Shown: positions 1 through 8,478 of the stretch, in pieces
Layout of the letters: every line of letters begins with the position of its first letter
Position numbering within the stretch: position 1 is the stretch's first letter
Assembly: GCF_000758305.1 (NCBI RefSeq)
Contig: NZ_CP009458.1
Location: 2,480,001-2,544,000, forward strand
Length of the DNA stretch: 64,000 nucleotides
Direction: 5' to 3'
Source of the DNA: Cedecea neteri
GTDB lineage: Bacteria; Pseudomonadota; Gammaproteobacteria; Enterobacterales; Enterobacteriaceae
Translations under genes and position numbers: made by a program
The notes under the pieces: generated by a model
Told to the model about the DNA's origin: nothing
Seen by the model: the letters and a program-made list of their open reading frames with translations, nothing else
Database searches by the model: none

Positions 1-73
1 CCTGAATAGCGTGTGTTGCCGGGTAACCAAATTGCTCAGCGAACAGACGCTGGGTTTTCTCTTTCAGACTCAT
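1..73 (-). CDS. galK: Galactokinase, N-terminal fragment
   Basis: Only the first 24 codons lie in the window; the gene continues past the left edge. The translation starts MSLKEKTQRLFAEQFGYPAT, which matches the GalK N-terminus of enteric bacteria. GalK phosphorylates galactose to galactose-1-phosphate with ATP. Its ATG overlaps the galT stop codon (ATGA), so translation is probably coupled to galT. The fold and catalytic residues cannot be judged from this piece. Confidence 0.93.
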   Translation of the reverse strand, partial: MSLKEKTQRLFAEQFGYPATHAIQ

Positions 74-1122
74 AATGACGCTCCTGACTGGCGGAAATGG
101 ATATCACTGACGGCACGCAAGCGTTCTGCGGCTTGCTCTGCGGTTAAATCTCGCTGGGTTTCGGCCAGCATTTCATAGCCAACCATAAACTTACGAACCG
201 TGGCGCTGCGCAGCAGCGGCGGGTAGAAATGCGCGTGAAGCTGCCAGTGCTGATTGCTTTCACCGTTGAACGGCGCGCCGTGCCAGCCCATTGAGTAGGG
301 GAAGGAGCACTGGAAGAGGTTGTCATAGCGGCTGGTGAGTTTTTTCAGCGCTAATGCCAGGTCAGCACTTTGTTCTGCGCTGAGGTCGGTGATACGCAGG
401 ACGTGGGCTTTGGGCAGCAGCAGCGTTTCGAATGGCCAGGCTGCCCAGTAAGGGACGACGGCCAGCCAGTGTTCGGTTTCAACTACGGTGCGGCTACCGT
501 CCGCCTGCTCACGCTGCACGTAGTCCAGCAGCATTGGGGTGCCCTGGTGGGCGAAATATTCACGTTGTAGGGTATCTTCACGGGCGACCTCGTTAGGCAA
601 AAAACTGTTTGCCCAAACCTGTCCGTGAGGATGTGGGTTGGAGCAGCCCATAGCTGCGCCTTTGTTTTCAAATACCTGAACCCACGGGTATGTCTGCCCC
701 AGCTCAGCGGTCTGCTGTTGCCAGGTTTGTACAACTTCTTCCAGAGCGGGAAGCGTGAGCTCTGGTAATGTTTTACTGTGGTCGGGAGAGAAGCAGATAA
801 CCCGGCTGGTACCGCGCGCGCTTTCGCAACGCATCAAGGGATCCTGGCTTGCCGGGGCATCGGGCGTGTCCGTCATCAGCGCCGCAAAATCGTTGGTAAA
901 AACGAAAGTGCCGGTGTACTCGGGGTTTTTATCCCCGGTAACGCGCGTATTTCCAGGGCAAAGAAAACAGTCCGGATCGTGTGCCGGAAGTTTTTCTTGC
1001 GCAGGGGTTTCCTGCGCGCCCTGCCAGGGGCGCTTCGCCCGATGTGGCGAAACCAAAATCCATTGACCCGTTAGCGGGTTATAGCGGCGATGCGGATGAT
1101 CGACCGGGTTAAACTGCTCCAT
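70..1122 (-). CDS. galT: Galactose-1-phosphate uridylyltransferase
   Basis: Leloir pathway enzyme that swaps UMP between UDP-glucose and galactose-1-phosphate, through a covalent uridylyl-histidine. The 350-residue product is near-identical in length to E. coli GalT. The active-site HPH motif is at residues 164-166 (SNPHPHGQVW), H166 being the nucleophile, and the structural zinc ligands C52, C55, H115 and H164 are all present. It sits between galE (10 bases upstream) and galK (4-base overlap) in a galETK operon on the minus strand. No oddity seen. Confidence 0.98.
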   Translation of the reverse strand: MEQFNPVDHPHRRYNPLTGQWILVSPHRAKRPWQGAQETPAQEKLPAHDPDCFLCPGNTRVTGDKNPEYTGTFVFTNDFAALMTDTPDAPASQDPLMRCESARGTSRVICFSPDHSKTLPELTLPALEEVVQTWQQQTAELGQTYPWVQVFENKGAAMGCSNPHPHGQVWANSFLPNEVAREDTLQREYFAHQGTPMLLDYVQREQADGSRTVVETEHWLAVVPYWAAWPFETLLLPKAHVLRITDLSAEQSADLALALKKLTSRYDNLFQCSFPYSMGWHGAPFNGESNQHWQLHAHFYPPLLRSATVRKFMVGYEMLAETQRDLTAEQAAERLRAVSDIHFRQSGASL

Positions 1123-1131
1123 TACATATCC

Positions 1132-2148
1132 TTAATCTTCATAACCTTGGGGGTGGCGTGACTGCCAGCGCCAGGTATCGTCTGCCATTTCCTGCAGCGA
1201 CCGGCTGACACGCCAGTTGAGTTCTTTGTCGGCTTTGGTGGCGTCGGCCCAGTAGGCCGGCAGATCGCCATCACGACGAGGGGCAAAGTGGTAGTTCACC
1301 GGTTTACCGCAGGCTTTGCTGAAGGCGTTTACCACGTCGAGCACGCTGCTGCCGACACCTGCGCCCAGGTTGTAAATATGAACGCCTGGTTTACCGTTCA
1401 GCGCCTGCATCGCGGCAACGTGGCCGTCGGCGAGATCCATCACGTGGATGTAATCACGCACGCCGGTACCGTCTTCGGTTGGGTAATCGTTACCAAAAAT
1501 AGCCAGCGAATCGCGTCGACCTACGGCAACCTGCGCAATGTAAGGCATCAGGTTATTCGGGATGCCCTGAGGGTCTTCGCCCATATCGCCTGACGGATGG
1601 GCGCCGACCGGATTAAAGTAGCGCAACAGCGCAACGCTCCAGTTTGGCTGGGCTTTTTGCAGGTCGGTAAGGATTTGCTCAACCATCAGCTTGCTTTGGC
1701 CGTAAGGGCTGGCGGGTTTACCGGTAGGGAAACTTTCTACATAAGGAATTTGAGGCTGGTCGCCGTAAACGGTGGCGGAAGAGCTGAAGATGAAGTTAGT
1801 TACGTTTGCCGCTCGCATGGCGGCGATAAGCTTCAGAGTGCCGGTCACGTTGTTGTCGTAATACTCCAGCGGCTTATTCACCGATTCACCGACGGCTTTC
1901 AGGCCGGCAAAATGAATTACGGCATCGATACGATGGTCGTGGAAAATTTCTGCCAGCAGGGCTTCGTCGCGAATATCACCGTTGATAAACAGCGGATGCT
2001 TGCCACCCAGGCGTTCAATTTCCGGCAATACGCTGCGCTTGCTGTTGCACAGGTTATCGAGGATCACCACATCGTGGCCGCTTTGCAGCAACTGTACGCA
2101 GGTATGACTTCCAATGTAACCGCTACCACCTGTAACCAAAACTCTCAT
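1132..2148 (-). CDS. galE: UDP-glucose 4-epimerase
   Basis: Interconverts UDP-galactose and UDP-glucose with bound NAD; also feeds surface polysaccharide synthesis. Short-chain dehydrogenase fold: nucleotide loop GGSGYIG at residues 7-13, catalytic Tyr149/Lys153 in SPYGQSK. The product is 338 residues, the usual GalE length. An in-frame ATG four codons upstream (2160) exists, but the ribosome binding site GGAGCG lies between the two ATGs, which makes 2148 the real start. First gene of the gal operon; an internal operator lies within its first codons. Confidence 0.98.
   Translation of the reverse strand: MRVLVTGGSGYIGSHTCVQLLQSGHDVVILDNLCNSKRSVLPEIERLGGKHPLFINGDIRDEALLAEIFHDHRIDAVIHFAGLKAVGESVNKPLEYYDNNVTGTLKLIAAMRAANVTNFIFSSSATVYGDQPQIPYVESFPTGKPASPYGQSKLMVEQILTDLQKAQPNWSVALLRYFNPVGAHPSGDMGEDPQGIPNNLMPYIAQVAVGRRDSLAIFGNDYPTEDGTGVRDYIHVMDLADGHVAAMQALNGKPGVHIYNLGAGVGSSVLDVVNAFSKACGKPVNYHFAPRRDGDLPAYWADATKADKELNWRVSRSLQEMADDTWRWQSRHPQGYED
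2114..2129. promoter_or_regulatory. gal internal operator (OI)
   Basis: Imperfect palindrome ATGTAACCGCTACCAC inside the start of galE, matching the internal GalR/GalS operator of E. coli in sequence and position. With the external operator at 2227-2242 it would allow the repression loop known from E. coli; the two centres are 113 bases apart, the same spacing class as in E. coli. Confidence 0.85.
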
Positions 2149-2180
2149 TTTTCGCTCCATATAGCCTATGGGTTAAGATA

Positions 2181-2242
2181 ACCATAGCATAACAGATGGC
2201 TGAAAAATGTGATATGCACCAGATTAGTGGTATCGTTTACAC
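2181..2242 (-). promoter_or_regulatory. gal operon promoters P1/P2, CRP site and external operator
   Basis: On the minus strand the overlapping -10 hexamers TATGGT (2181-2186, P1) and TATGCT (2186-2191, P2) are preserved as in E. coli. A CRP half-site TGTGA with a weaker partner (2208-2223) lies upstream, and the external GalR/GalS operator GTGTAAACGATACCAC covers 2227-2242. The arrangement argues for CRP-controlled switching between P1 and P2 and repression by GalR/GalS. Assigned by comparison with the known E. coli gal promoter. Confidence 0.85.
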
Positions 2243-2345
2243 TGCGTTATTTTTCGTGAATAAAAAGGATATAACGCATTGTAAAACAAATGCGTAAACA
2301 TGAAAGGGTGCGTCTATTCCGAAAGTCTGACTGCGACTCTATATG

Positions 2346-2366
2346 AAAAAGGCGCCGCAGCGCCTT
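2346..2366 (-). terminator. Rho-independent terminator of modF
   Basis: On the minus strand a 7-base-pair stem AAGGCGC/GCGCCTT with a four-base loop is followed directly by TTTTTC, six bases past the modF stop codon. It ends the modEF transcript before the divergent gal control region. Confidence 0.85.
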
Positions 2367-2372
2367 GAAGGA

Positions 2373-3851
2373 TTATGCGGGAAGAATATTTTCTATCTGA
2401 TAGCCGTACTTGTCGCCGACCGGGACAAACGTCAGCCGATGGGTAATGCACTGGGGCGCATCTTCGGCATGGTGGGACACAAACAGCAGCTGTGTTTCTC
2501 CTTCGCCAATCAAAATATCGACAAAGCGACGTATCAGCTGGCGGTTGAGCGGATCCAGCCCTTGCAAAGGTTCATCCAGGATCAGCAATGTTGGGTGCTT
2601 AACCAGCGCACGGGCAATCAGCGCCAGGCGCTGCTGCCCCCATGAAAGGCTGTGGAAAGGCGCATCGGCGGTGGCATTATCCATGCCCAGCATATTCAGC
2701 CATTCGCGGGTCAGCTTCTGCTGACGATCTGAAACGGCCTGGTAGATCCCAATTGAGTCGAAATAGCCTGACAGAATAACGTTTCGCACGGTGGTGCTCA
2801 CGCGGTAATCCAGATGCAGGCTGCTGCTGACGTACCCAATGTGCTTTTTGATATCCCATATTGTCTCGCCGCTGCCCCGGCGGCGCCCAAACAGCGTCAG
2901 ATCGTTGCTGTAACCCTGGGGGTGATCGCCAGTGATCAGGCTGAGTAACGTAGATTTTCCTGCGCCGTTAGGGCCGACAATTTGCCAGTGCTCGCCGGGG
3001 TTCACTGACCAGCTAAGTTTGTGCAGGATAGGGCGATCGTTGTATTCCACCACGCCATCGTTAAGCACAATACGAGGCTGGTTTTCCGGCAGCGTATAGC
3101 GGGCGGACGGATCGTCGGCTTCCGGGAGCGCCACGCCCGCCAGCTTCTCGCTGTGGGCCAACTGAGCGATAAGCGCCTGCTCAAGTAGCGCCTGCTTTTT
3201 ACCGCTTTCTGTCAGCGTGCAGTCTGCTAACACGCCGGCGAATTCCACAAAATCCGGGATTTCATCGAATCGGTTCAGGACCAGAACCAGGGTGTAGCCC
3301 TGGGCGCTAAGCTGTTCGAGAAGGCTTGCCAACTGCTGGCGAGATTTCACGTCCAGCCCGTCGAACGGTTCATCCAGGATCAGCAGTTCTGGCTCCGACA
3401 TTAGCGCCTGGCAAAGCAGCGTTTTGCGTGTTTCTCCCGTCGACAGATATTTAAAGCGGCGGGTGAGCAGATGTTCAATGCCAAACAGCGTGGCCAGATC
3501 GCGGCAACGGGCTTCATTGACCACCTCTTCCTGGATAATTTCTGCGGTGGTGCGGCCGGTATCGTCTTCGTCGGCGCTTAGCATATCGGTGTTATTGCGC
3601 TGCCACTCGTCGCTGACCAGTTTTTGCAACTGTTCAAAAGAGAGATGAGCAATGCGGGTGAAGTCGCAGTGGCGTTCGCCCTTCATGATAGGCAGGCTAC
3701 CGGCCAGCGCGCGGGCAAGAGCGGATTTACCGCTGCCGTTCGCCCCAACAAATGCCCAGCTTTCTCCGGCGTGAAGGGTAAGATCATTCAGGGTAAGGGT
3801 TTTTATGTCGCTAAGGTGAAACGTACCTTGCGAAATTTGCAACGCAGACAT
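2373..3851 (-). CDS. modF: ModF, twin-ATPase ABC protein of the molybdate locus
   Basis: Soluble protein of 492 residues with two ABC ATPase domains and no membrane segment, the same architecture and length as E. coli ModF (also called PhrA). Domain 1 has a P-loop GANGSGKS near residue 38 and an LSTGE signature; domain 2 has GPNGAGKS near residue 295, a LSWGQQ signature and Walker B LLILDEP. It is cotranscribed behind modE in E. coli. Its molecular job is not well established; a role in molybdate metabolism is inferred from position. No damage seen. Confidence 0.95.
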   Translation of the reverse strand: MSALQISQGTFHLSDIKTLTLNDLTLHAGESWAFVGANGSGKSALARALAGSLPIMKGERHCDFTRIAHLSFEQLQKLVSDEWQRNNTDMLSADEDDTGRTTAEIIQEEVVNEARCRDLATLFGIEHLLTRRFKYLSTGETRKTLLCQALMSEPELLILDEPFDGLDVKSRQQLASLLEQLSAQGYTLVLVLNRFDEIPDFVEFAGVLADCTLTESGKKQALLEQALIAQLAHSEKLAGVALPEADDPSARYTLPENQPRIVLNDGVVEYNDRPILHKLSWSVNPGEHWQIVGPNGAGKSTLLSLITGDHPQGYSNDLTLFGRRRGSGETIWDIKKHIGYVSSSLHLDYRVSTTVRNVILSGYFDSIGIYQAVSDRQQKLTREWLNMLGMDNATADAPFHSLSWGQQRLALIARALVKHPTLLILDEPLQGLDPLNRQLIRRFVDILIGEGETQLLFVSHHAEDAPQCITHRLTFVPVGDKYGYQIENILPA

Positions 3852-3928
3852 GTTTTATCCCATTTTTTGCAGCGATGAAGCTACAGATTTACGGCGTGTC
3901 TGCGTTGATGTCAATGAGAAGCGGACTT

Positions 3929-4720
3929 TTAGCAGAGTGTGGCGACAATGACCCTGTCTGCATTGAAATATGCTGTGACCTTAGCACCTTCTGCCAGCGC
4001 CTGCTGTTCTACGTGGATATTCGGCAGGGTGGCGCACAGCGTTTGTCCATCTGTCAGCTGAATCAGCACTTCACTTTGCTCTTTACCCTGCTCAATGCTG
4101 CTGATTTTGCCCGGCAGCTGGTTATCGGCATTGCGCGCCGCATTAGCATCCGTTGTGACGTCTATCCACGGTGCTTTGATAAGCACCAATACTTCTTTGC
4201 CTTCATCCAGTCCCAGCCGCTCTGCGCTTTGGCGGGTAATCGCCGCTTTCAGACGCGATTCACCGTCAGCCAGCAGAATATCGACGTGCTGCTGAACCTG
4301 TTCGTCATCGCGTTTAAGTACTGTACCAAACAGCTGATTGCGGGCGCTGGTTTGCAGTGAAAAACGGGAGATGGCGGCGAGCAGGCTGTCCAGGGGCAGG
4401 GCATCATCCTGCAAAACATCAAAGGCCTTTTGTTGAATTTGCGCGAGCAGATCGTAGAGCTGAATCAGGCGCTCACCGTACCGGGTCAGGACGGCACCGC
4501 CGCCGCCTTTGCCGCCGGTGGCGCGATCAACCAGGCTTGATTCTGCCAGCTGATTCATTTCGTTAATCGCATCCCATGCGCTTTTGTAACTGATGCCCGC
4601 CAGTTTTGCGCCCTGGCTAATCGATCCCGTGTGGCGAATTTGTTTAAGCAGCGCAATGCGTCGCGGGTCGGCGAACAGCCGTTGCTGGAGTTTCAGAGTT
4701 AATAAAATTTCAGCCTGCAT
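3929..4720 (-). CDS. modE: Molybdate-dependent transcriptional regulator ModE
   Basis: DNA-binding molybdate sensor of 263 residues: N-terminal winged helix (residues about 1-110, ending in GGKGGGGAVLTRYG) followed by two molybdate-binding MOP domains (about 125-262). With molybdate it represses modABC and activates moaABCDE; matching boxes are found upstream of both in this window (6970-6993, 23923-23948). The start at 4720 follows a GGAG ribosome binding site; an ATG six codons upstream is less likely and would add residues absent from E. coli ModE. modF follows after 77 bases. Confidence 0.96.
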   Translation of the reverse strand: MQAEILLTLKLQQRLFADPRRIALLKQIRHTGSISQGAKLAGISYKSAWDAINEMNQLAESSLVDRATGGKGGGGAVLTRYGERLIQLYDLLAQIQQKAFDVLQDDALPLDSLLAAISRFSLQTSARNQLFGTVLKRDDEQVQQHVDILLADGESRLKAAITRQSAERLGLDEGKEVLVLIKAPWIDVTTDANAARNADNQLPGKISSIEQGKEQSEVLIQLTDGQTLCATLPNIHVEQQALAEGAKVTAYFNADRVIVATLC

Positions 4721-5020
4721 AGTTTCTCCGCGCCGCAAATCGGCTCAGCGTTTCCCTTTGTAATCATGGGGGAAAATTATATCAGTTCGCCGCCAGGGGA
4801 CAAATCGTTCCTGATTACGCGAACTAAAACTATGGTTACTGCTCGGTTATATCGAATTAATAACCAGTTTTTGTCTTTTTATTGGGTTTTAATTTTTATT
4901 AACCAGCTCTTGTTTAGAGATTAATTTCATTAAAAGAATAGTTTCGTCTTGTGATTACCCCTATTATCCCTGCCGTACATTGGATGACAGAACAGACATA
5001 TCTCGGGATTAGGGGCAACT

Positions 5021-6583
5021 ATGAGTACGCTGACAACAAAAGGAAATGAGGCAAAAGAGAATCGCTTGCTGAACGGTTTTCTTAATGCCATTGAGAAAGC
5101 AGGTAACCGACTGCCGGAACCCGCGCTGATTTTCTTCTATTTTTTACTGGTTGTGATGGGGCTATCCGCCGCGCTGTCACAGTTAGAGTTTGATATCGTT
5201 AACCCGGTGACTCAGAAAGCCGTGCAGGTCAACAACCTGCTTTCCGCCGAGGCGTTAACACATACGCTTTCTACGATGGTGACCACCTTTACCAGTTTTG
5301 CTCCTTTAGGCATCGTTCTGGTGGCTATGCTGGGCGTTGGCGTTGCCGAAAGCTCCGGCTTTATTAACGTTGCACTGAAAAAAATGCTCCGTGTTACGCC
5401 GAAAAAACTGCTGACGCCGATGCTGATTTTTGTCGCAATGTTTAGTCACGTCGCGGCAGATGCGGGATATGTGCTGGTGATCCCTCTCGGTGCCATTATT
5501 TTTATGTCCGCCGGGCGCCATCCTTTGGTGGGGATCGCGGCGGCATTCTCCGGCGTATCCGGTGGCTTTGCGGCCAATATGGTGCCAACCGGTAACGACG
5601 CGCTGCTGCAAGGTTTCACCCAGGCCGCGGCTCAGCTGCTCGACTCAACGTATACCGTGAACACGCTGTGTAATCTGTTCTTCGGGACCGGCTCAACACT
5701 ATTGATCACCCTCGTTGGCTGGTGGGTGACGGAGAAAATCGTCGAGCCTCGGGTCAGTAAAATGGCGATTGATGGTGACTTTAAGCACGATGAAGATATG
5801 TCCAGCGTCACGCCAGAAGAGAGCCGGGCATTCCGTCGTGCGGGCCTGGTGATGCTCCTTAGTTTGCTAGGGCTTGCCGCTGCCGCCTGGCCTGAAAGCT
5901 CAACGCTGCGCAGCCCGGCAGGCGCGTTAACCGACTTCGGCGCGCCTGTCATGAAGTCTATCGTCCCGCTCATCTTCCTGATTTTTATTCTGCCGGGCAT
6001 TGTCTATGGTTTTGCGGCAGGCACCTTTAAATCGGGAAAAGACGTCATTGGGGCGATGAACGACTCAATGAGCAAAATGGGCTCTTATATGGTGATGGCG
6101 TTTTTCTGTGCGTTGTTCATTAAAGCCTTCAGCGATTCGAATATTGGTACGCTGGTGGCGCTGGCGGGGGCGGACGGCCTTAAAGCCATGGCGCTGCCGG
6201 GAGAGGCGACAATTATCGGTATGGTGCTGCTGACGGCGCTGGTTAATCTGCTGATTGGTTCGGCTTCAGCAAAATGGGCGCTGCTGTCGCCTATTATGGT
6301 GCCGATGCTTATGGCCGTGGGGATATCGCCAGAGCTTACTCAGGCGGCGTTCCGCATCGGTGATTCTTCCACAAACATTATCACGCCGATGATGGTGTTC
6401 TTCCCGCTGATCGTGATTTACTGCCAGCGCTATGTGAAAGGCGCTGGCGTGGGCACGCTGGTATCAATGATGATGCCTTATTCTATCGCCTTCCTGGTGA
6501 GCTGGAGCCTCTTCCTGCTGGTGTGGTGGGGGCTGGAAATGCCGCTTGGCGTTGCGGCACCTTATACCTGGTCAGCTGGATAA
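5021..6583 (+). CDS. AbgT-family transporter
   Basis: Integral membrane protein of 520 residues with about twelve hydrophobic segments and the AbgT-family landmarks: N-terminal LPEPALIFFYF (about residues 31-41), an SHVAADAGYVLVIPLGAI stretch (about 146-163) and a late GDSSTNIITPMM stretch (about 447-458). Known members import p-aminobenzoyl-glutamate (E. coli AbgT) or export sulfonamides (MtrF, YdaH). The substrate here cannot be read from sequence. It stands alone, without abgA/abgB hydrolases, inserted between divergent modE and acrZ, which are neighbours in E. coli. The 300-base gap upstream (4721-5020) is AT-rich and shows no other gene. No terminator is evident downstream. Confidence 0.9.
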   Translation: MSTLTTKGNEAKENRLLNGFLNAIEKAGNRLPEPALIFFYFLLVVMGLSAALSQLEFDIVNPVTQKAVQVNNLLSAEALTHTLSTMVTTFTSFAPLGIVLVAMLGVGVAESSGFINVALKKMLRVTPKKLLTPMLIFVAMFSHVAADAGYVLVIPLGAIIFMSAGRHPLVGIAAAFSGVSGGFAANMVPTGNDALLQGFTQAAAQLLDSTYTVNTLCNLFFGTGSTLLITLVGWWVTEKIVEPRVSKMAIDGDFKHDEDMSSVTPEESRAFRRAGLVMLLSLLGLAAAAWPESSTLRSPAGALTDFGAPVMKSIVPLIFLIFILPGIVYGFAAGTFKSGKDVIGAMNDSMSKMGSYMVMAFFCALFIKAFSDSNIGTLVALAGADGLKAMALPGEATIIGMVLLTALVNLLIGSASAKWALLSPIMVPMLMAVGISPELTQAAFRIGDSSTNIITPMMVFFPLIVIYCQRYVKGAGVGTLVSMMMPYSIAFLVSWSLFLLVWWGLEMPLGVAAPYTWSAG

Positions 6584-6674
6584 GCCGCACCGGGCAGGCA
6601 AATGGCACAAAAGGAGAGTGCGTTTTTCTCAACTGCCGCTAGAATAATCACTCTCGCTTTTGCCGGAGGCAACT

Positions 6675-6827
6675 ATGTTCGAGTTATTGAAAAGCCTGGT
6701 GTTTGCCGTGGTCATGGTGCCGGTTGTGATGGCAGTCATCCTCGGTCTCATCTATGGATTGGGTGAAGTGTTTAACGTCTTTTCAAAAGTCGGTCATCGC
6801 GACCAACAGCCGAAACAGCATCACTGA
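6675..6827 (+). CDS. acrZ: AcrZ, small accessory protein of the AcrAB-TolC pump
   Basis: A 50-residue protein that is essentially one transmembrane helix (MFELLKSLVFAVVMVPVVMA onward) with a short polar tail GHRDQQPKQHH, aligning end to end with E. coli AcrZ (formerly YbhT). AcrZ binds AcrB in the inner membrane and shifts the pump's drug preference. A good GGAGG ribosome binding site lies at 6665-6669. It has its own terminator and lies just ahead of modABC, as in E. coli. Confidence 0.95.
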   Translation: MFELLKSLVFAVVMVPVVMAVILGLIYGLGEVFNVFSKVGHRDQQPKQHH

Positions 6828-6838
6828 TTCCCTGAAAG

Positions 6839-6858
6839 CCCGGCATTTGCCGGGTTTT
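6839..6858 (+). terminator. Rho-independent terminator of acrZ
   Basis: Stem CCCGGC/GCCGGG with loop ATTT followed by TTTTCT, 11 bases after the acrZ stop codon. It separates acrZ from the modABC promoter. Confidence 0.85.
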
Positions 6859-6969
6859 CTCTTTCTGCCGCCTTAGCGCCCCACACGCAGTCATTCCGTT
6901 GATCTCCGTCAAGAACTTTAAAGGCCTTCGTCTTTCTGCCGATAAATTCTGTATCTTCCGCATTGCAAT

Positions 6970-6993
6970 CGTTATATTTCACGTTACATAACG
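6970..6993. promoter_or_regulatory. ModE operator of modABC
   Basis: Interrupted inverted repeat CGTTATAT ... ACATAACG, 24 bases long, lying 20 bases upstream of the modA start. It matches the known E. coli ModE box of modABC at the same place and with nearly the same bases. ModE-molybdate binding here would block transcription of the transporter when molybdate is plentiful. Confidence 0.9.
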
Positions 6994-7012
6994 AAACAAA
7001 CGGAGTGAAAAC

Positions 7013-7789
7013 ATGAATCAACGTTGGGTTCGCCTCGCCCTGGGGGCGGCATTATCTGTTTCTCTGGCAGGCCAGGCACTGGCTGAAAGTAGCAAAATTA
7101 CCGTCTTTGCGGCGGCATCGTTAACCAATGCGATGCAGGATATTGCCACGCAATATCAGAAAGAGAAGAAAGTTGAGATCGCTTCTTCTTTTGCCTCTTC
7201 TTCCACGCTTGCTCGCCAGATTGAAGCGGGGGCACCAGCCGATCTGTTTATTTCTGCCGATCAGAAATGGATGGATTATGCTGTTGAGAAAGACACCATC
7301 AAAACGGACACTCGCGAAACGCTGTTAGGTAACAGTCTGGTCGTTGTTGCACCGACTGCCAGCAAGCAGGGCGACATCGCCATTGATGCGAAAACCGACT
7401 GGGCATCGCTGCTAAAAGGTGGTCGTCTGGCCGTAGGCGATCCCGATCATGTTCCTGCGGGGATTTACGCCAAAGAGGCGCTGCAAAAGCTGGGCGCATG
7501 GGACAGCTTATCCAGTAAACTAGCTCCGGCCGAAGACGTCCGTGGTGCGCTGGCGCTGGTTGAGCGCGACGAAGCGCCGTTGGGCATCGTTTACGGTTCT
7601 GACGCCGTCGCTGGAAAAGGCGTAAAAGTCGTGGGGACCTTCCCGGAAGATTCTCACAAGAAAGTGGAATACCCGATTGCGATTGTGAAAGGCCACGATA
7701 ACCCGTCAGTGACCGCGTTCTATAGCTATCTGAAAGGACCGGAAGCGGCGAAAGTCTTCCAAAAATACGGATTTACGACGAAACAATGA
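7013..7789 (+). CDS. modA: Molybdate-binding periplasmic protein
   Basis: Periplasmic substrate-binding protein of the ModABC transporter, 258 residues. An N-terminal signal peptide ends near ALA-E (residue 24/25). The FAAASLTNAM segment just after it and the later PADLFISADQKWM, GIVYGSDA motifs are typical of ModA and hold molybdate-coordinating serine and tyrosine residues. First gene of modABC; the stop codon overlaps the modB start (ATGA). Controlled by the ModE box immediately upstream. Confidence 0.98.
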   Translation: MNQRWVRLALGAALSVSLAGQALAESSKITVFAAASLTNAMQDIATQYQKEKKVEIASSFASSSTLARQIEAGAPADLFISADQKWMDYAVEKDTIKTDTRETLLGNSLVVVAPTASKQGDIAIDAKTDWASLLKGGRLAVGDPDHVPAGIYAKEALQKLGAWDSLSSKLAPAEDVRGALALVERDEAPLGIVYGSDAVAGKGVKVVGTFPEDSHKKVEYPIAIVKGHDNPSVTAFYSYLKGPEAAKVFQKYGFTTKQ

Positions 7790-8478
7790 TATTGAGCGAT
7801 CCCGAGTGGCAGGCAGTACTGCTAAGCCTAAAAGTTTCATCTATTGCGGTACTGTTCAGTCTTCCTATCGGGATCTTCTTTGCCTGGGTGCTGGTTCGCT
7901 GCCGCTTCCCGGGCAAAGCCTTGCTCGACAGCCTGATTCATCTTCCCCTGGTGCTGCCGCCGGTGGTGGTGGGCTATCTGCTTTTGGTGGCTTTTGGCCG
8001 CCGCGGTTTTATCGGTGCCTGGCTGTATGACTGGTTTGGCATTACCTTCGCCTTTAGCTGGCGAGGGGCGGTGCTGGCGGCGGCGGTGATGTCTTTCCCG
8101 CTGATGGTCAGGGCAATCCGCCTCGCGCTGGAAGGGGTTGATCTCCGTCTTGAACAGGCGGCCAGAACGCTGGGCGCAGGGCGCTGGCGTGTCTTTTGCA
8201 CCATTACTTTGCCGTTAACGCTGCCAGGTATTATTGCCGGTACCGTGCTGGCCTTTGCCCGCTCGCTGGGCGAGTTCGGCGCAACAATTACTTTTGTGTC
8301 CAACATTCCCGGTGAAACCCGAACGCTGCCTTCGGCCATGTATACCCTGATTCAAACCCCCGGCGGAGAAAGCGCCGCCGCACGTTTATGCCTGATCGCT
8401 ATCGCGCTGGCGATGGCCTCACTGCTGGTGGCCGAATGGCTGGCGAGAGTCAGCCGTAAACGTATGGGGGCAAACTGA
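7786..8478 (+). CDS. modB: Molybdate ABC transporter permease
   Basis: Inner-membrane permease of 230 residues with about five transmembrane helices and the ABC permease coupling (EAA-type) loop EQAARTLGAGRWRVFCTI at about residues 124-141, which docks onto ModC. Length and sequence match E. coli ModB. Overlaps modA by four bases and modC by one codon position (TGATG), so the three are translated as a unit. Confidence 0.98.
   Translation: MILSDPEWQAVLLSLKVSSIAVLFSLPIGIFFAWVLVRCRFPGKALLDSLIHLPLVLPPVVVGYLLLVAFGRRGFIGAWLYDWFGITFAFSWRGAVLAAAVMSFPLMVRAIRLALEGVDLRLEQAARTLGAGRWRVFCTITLPLTLPGIIAGTVLAFARSLGEFGATITFVSNIPGETRTLPSAMYTLIQTPGGESAAARLCLIAIALAMASLLVAEWLARVSRKRMGAN

Noticed and set aside
1597..2181. 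Open frame of 194 codons antisense to galE reaching into the gal promoter
   Set aside because: Mirror of galE and would run over the operators; no family similarity.
6600..6622. MarA/SoxS/Rob-like box upstream of acrZ
   Set aside because: ATGGCAC fits the first half of the consensus but the second half does not match, so not called.
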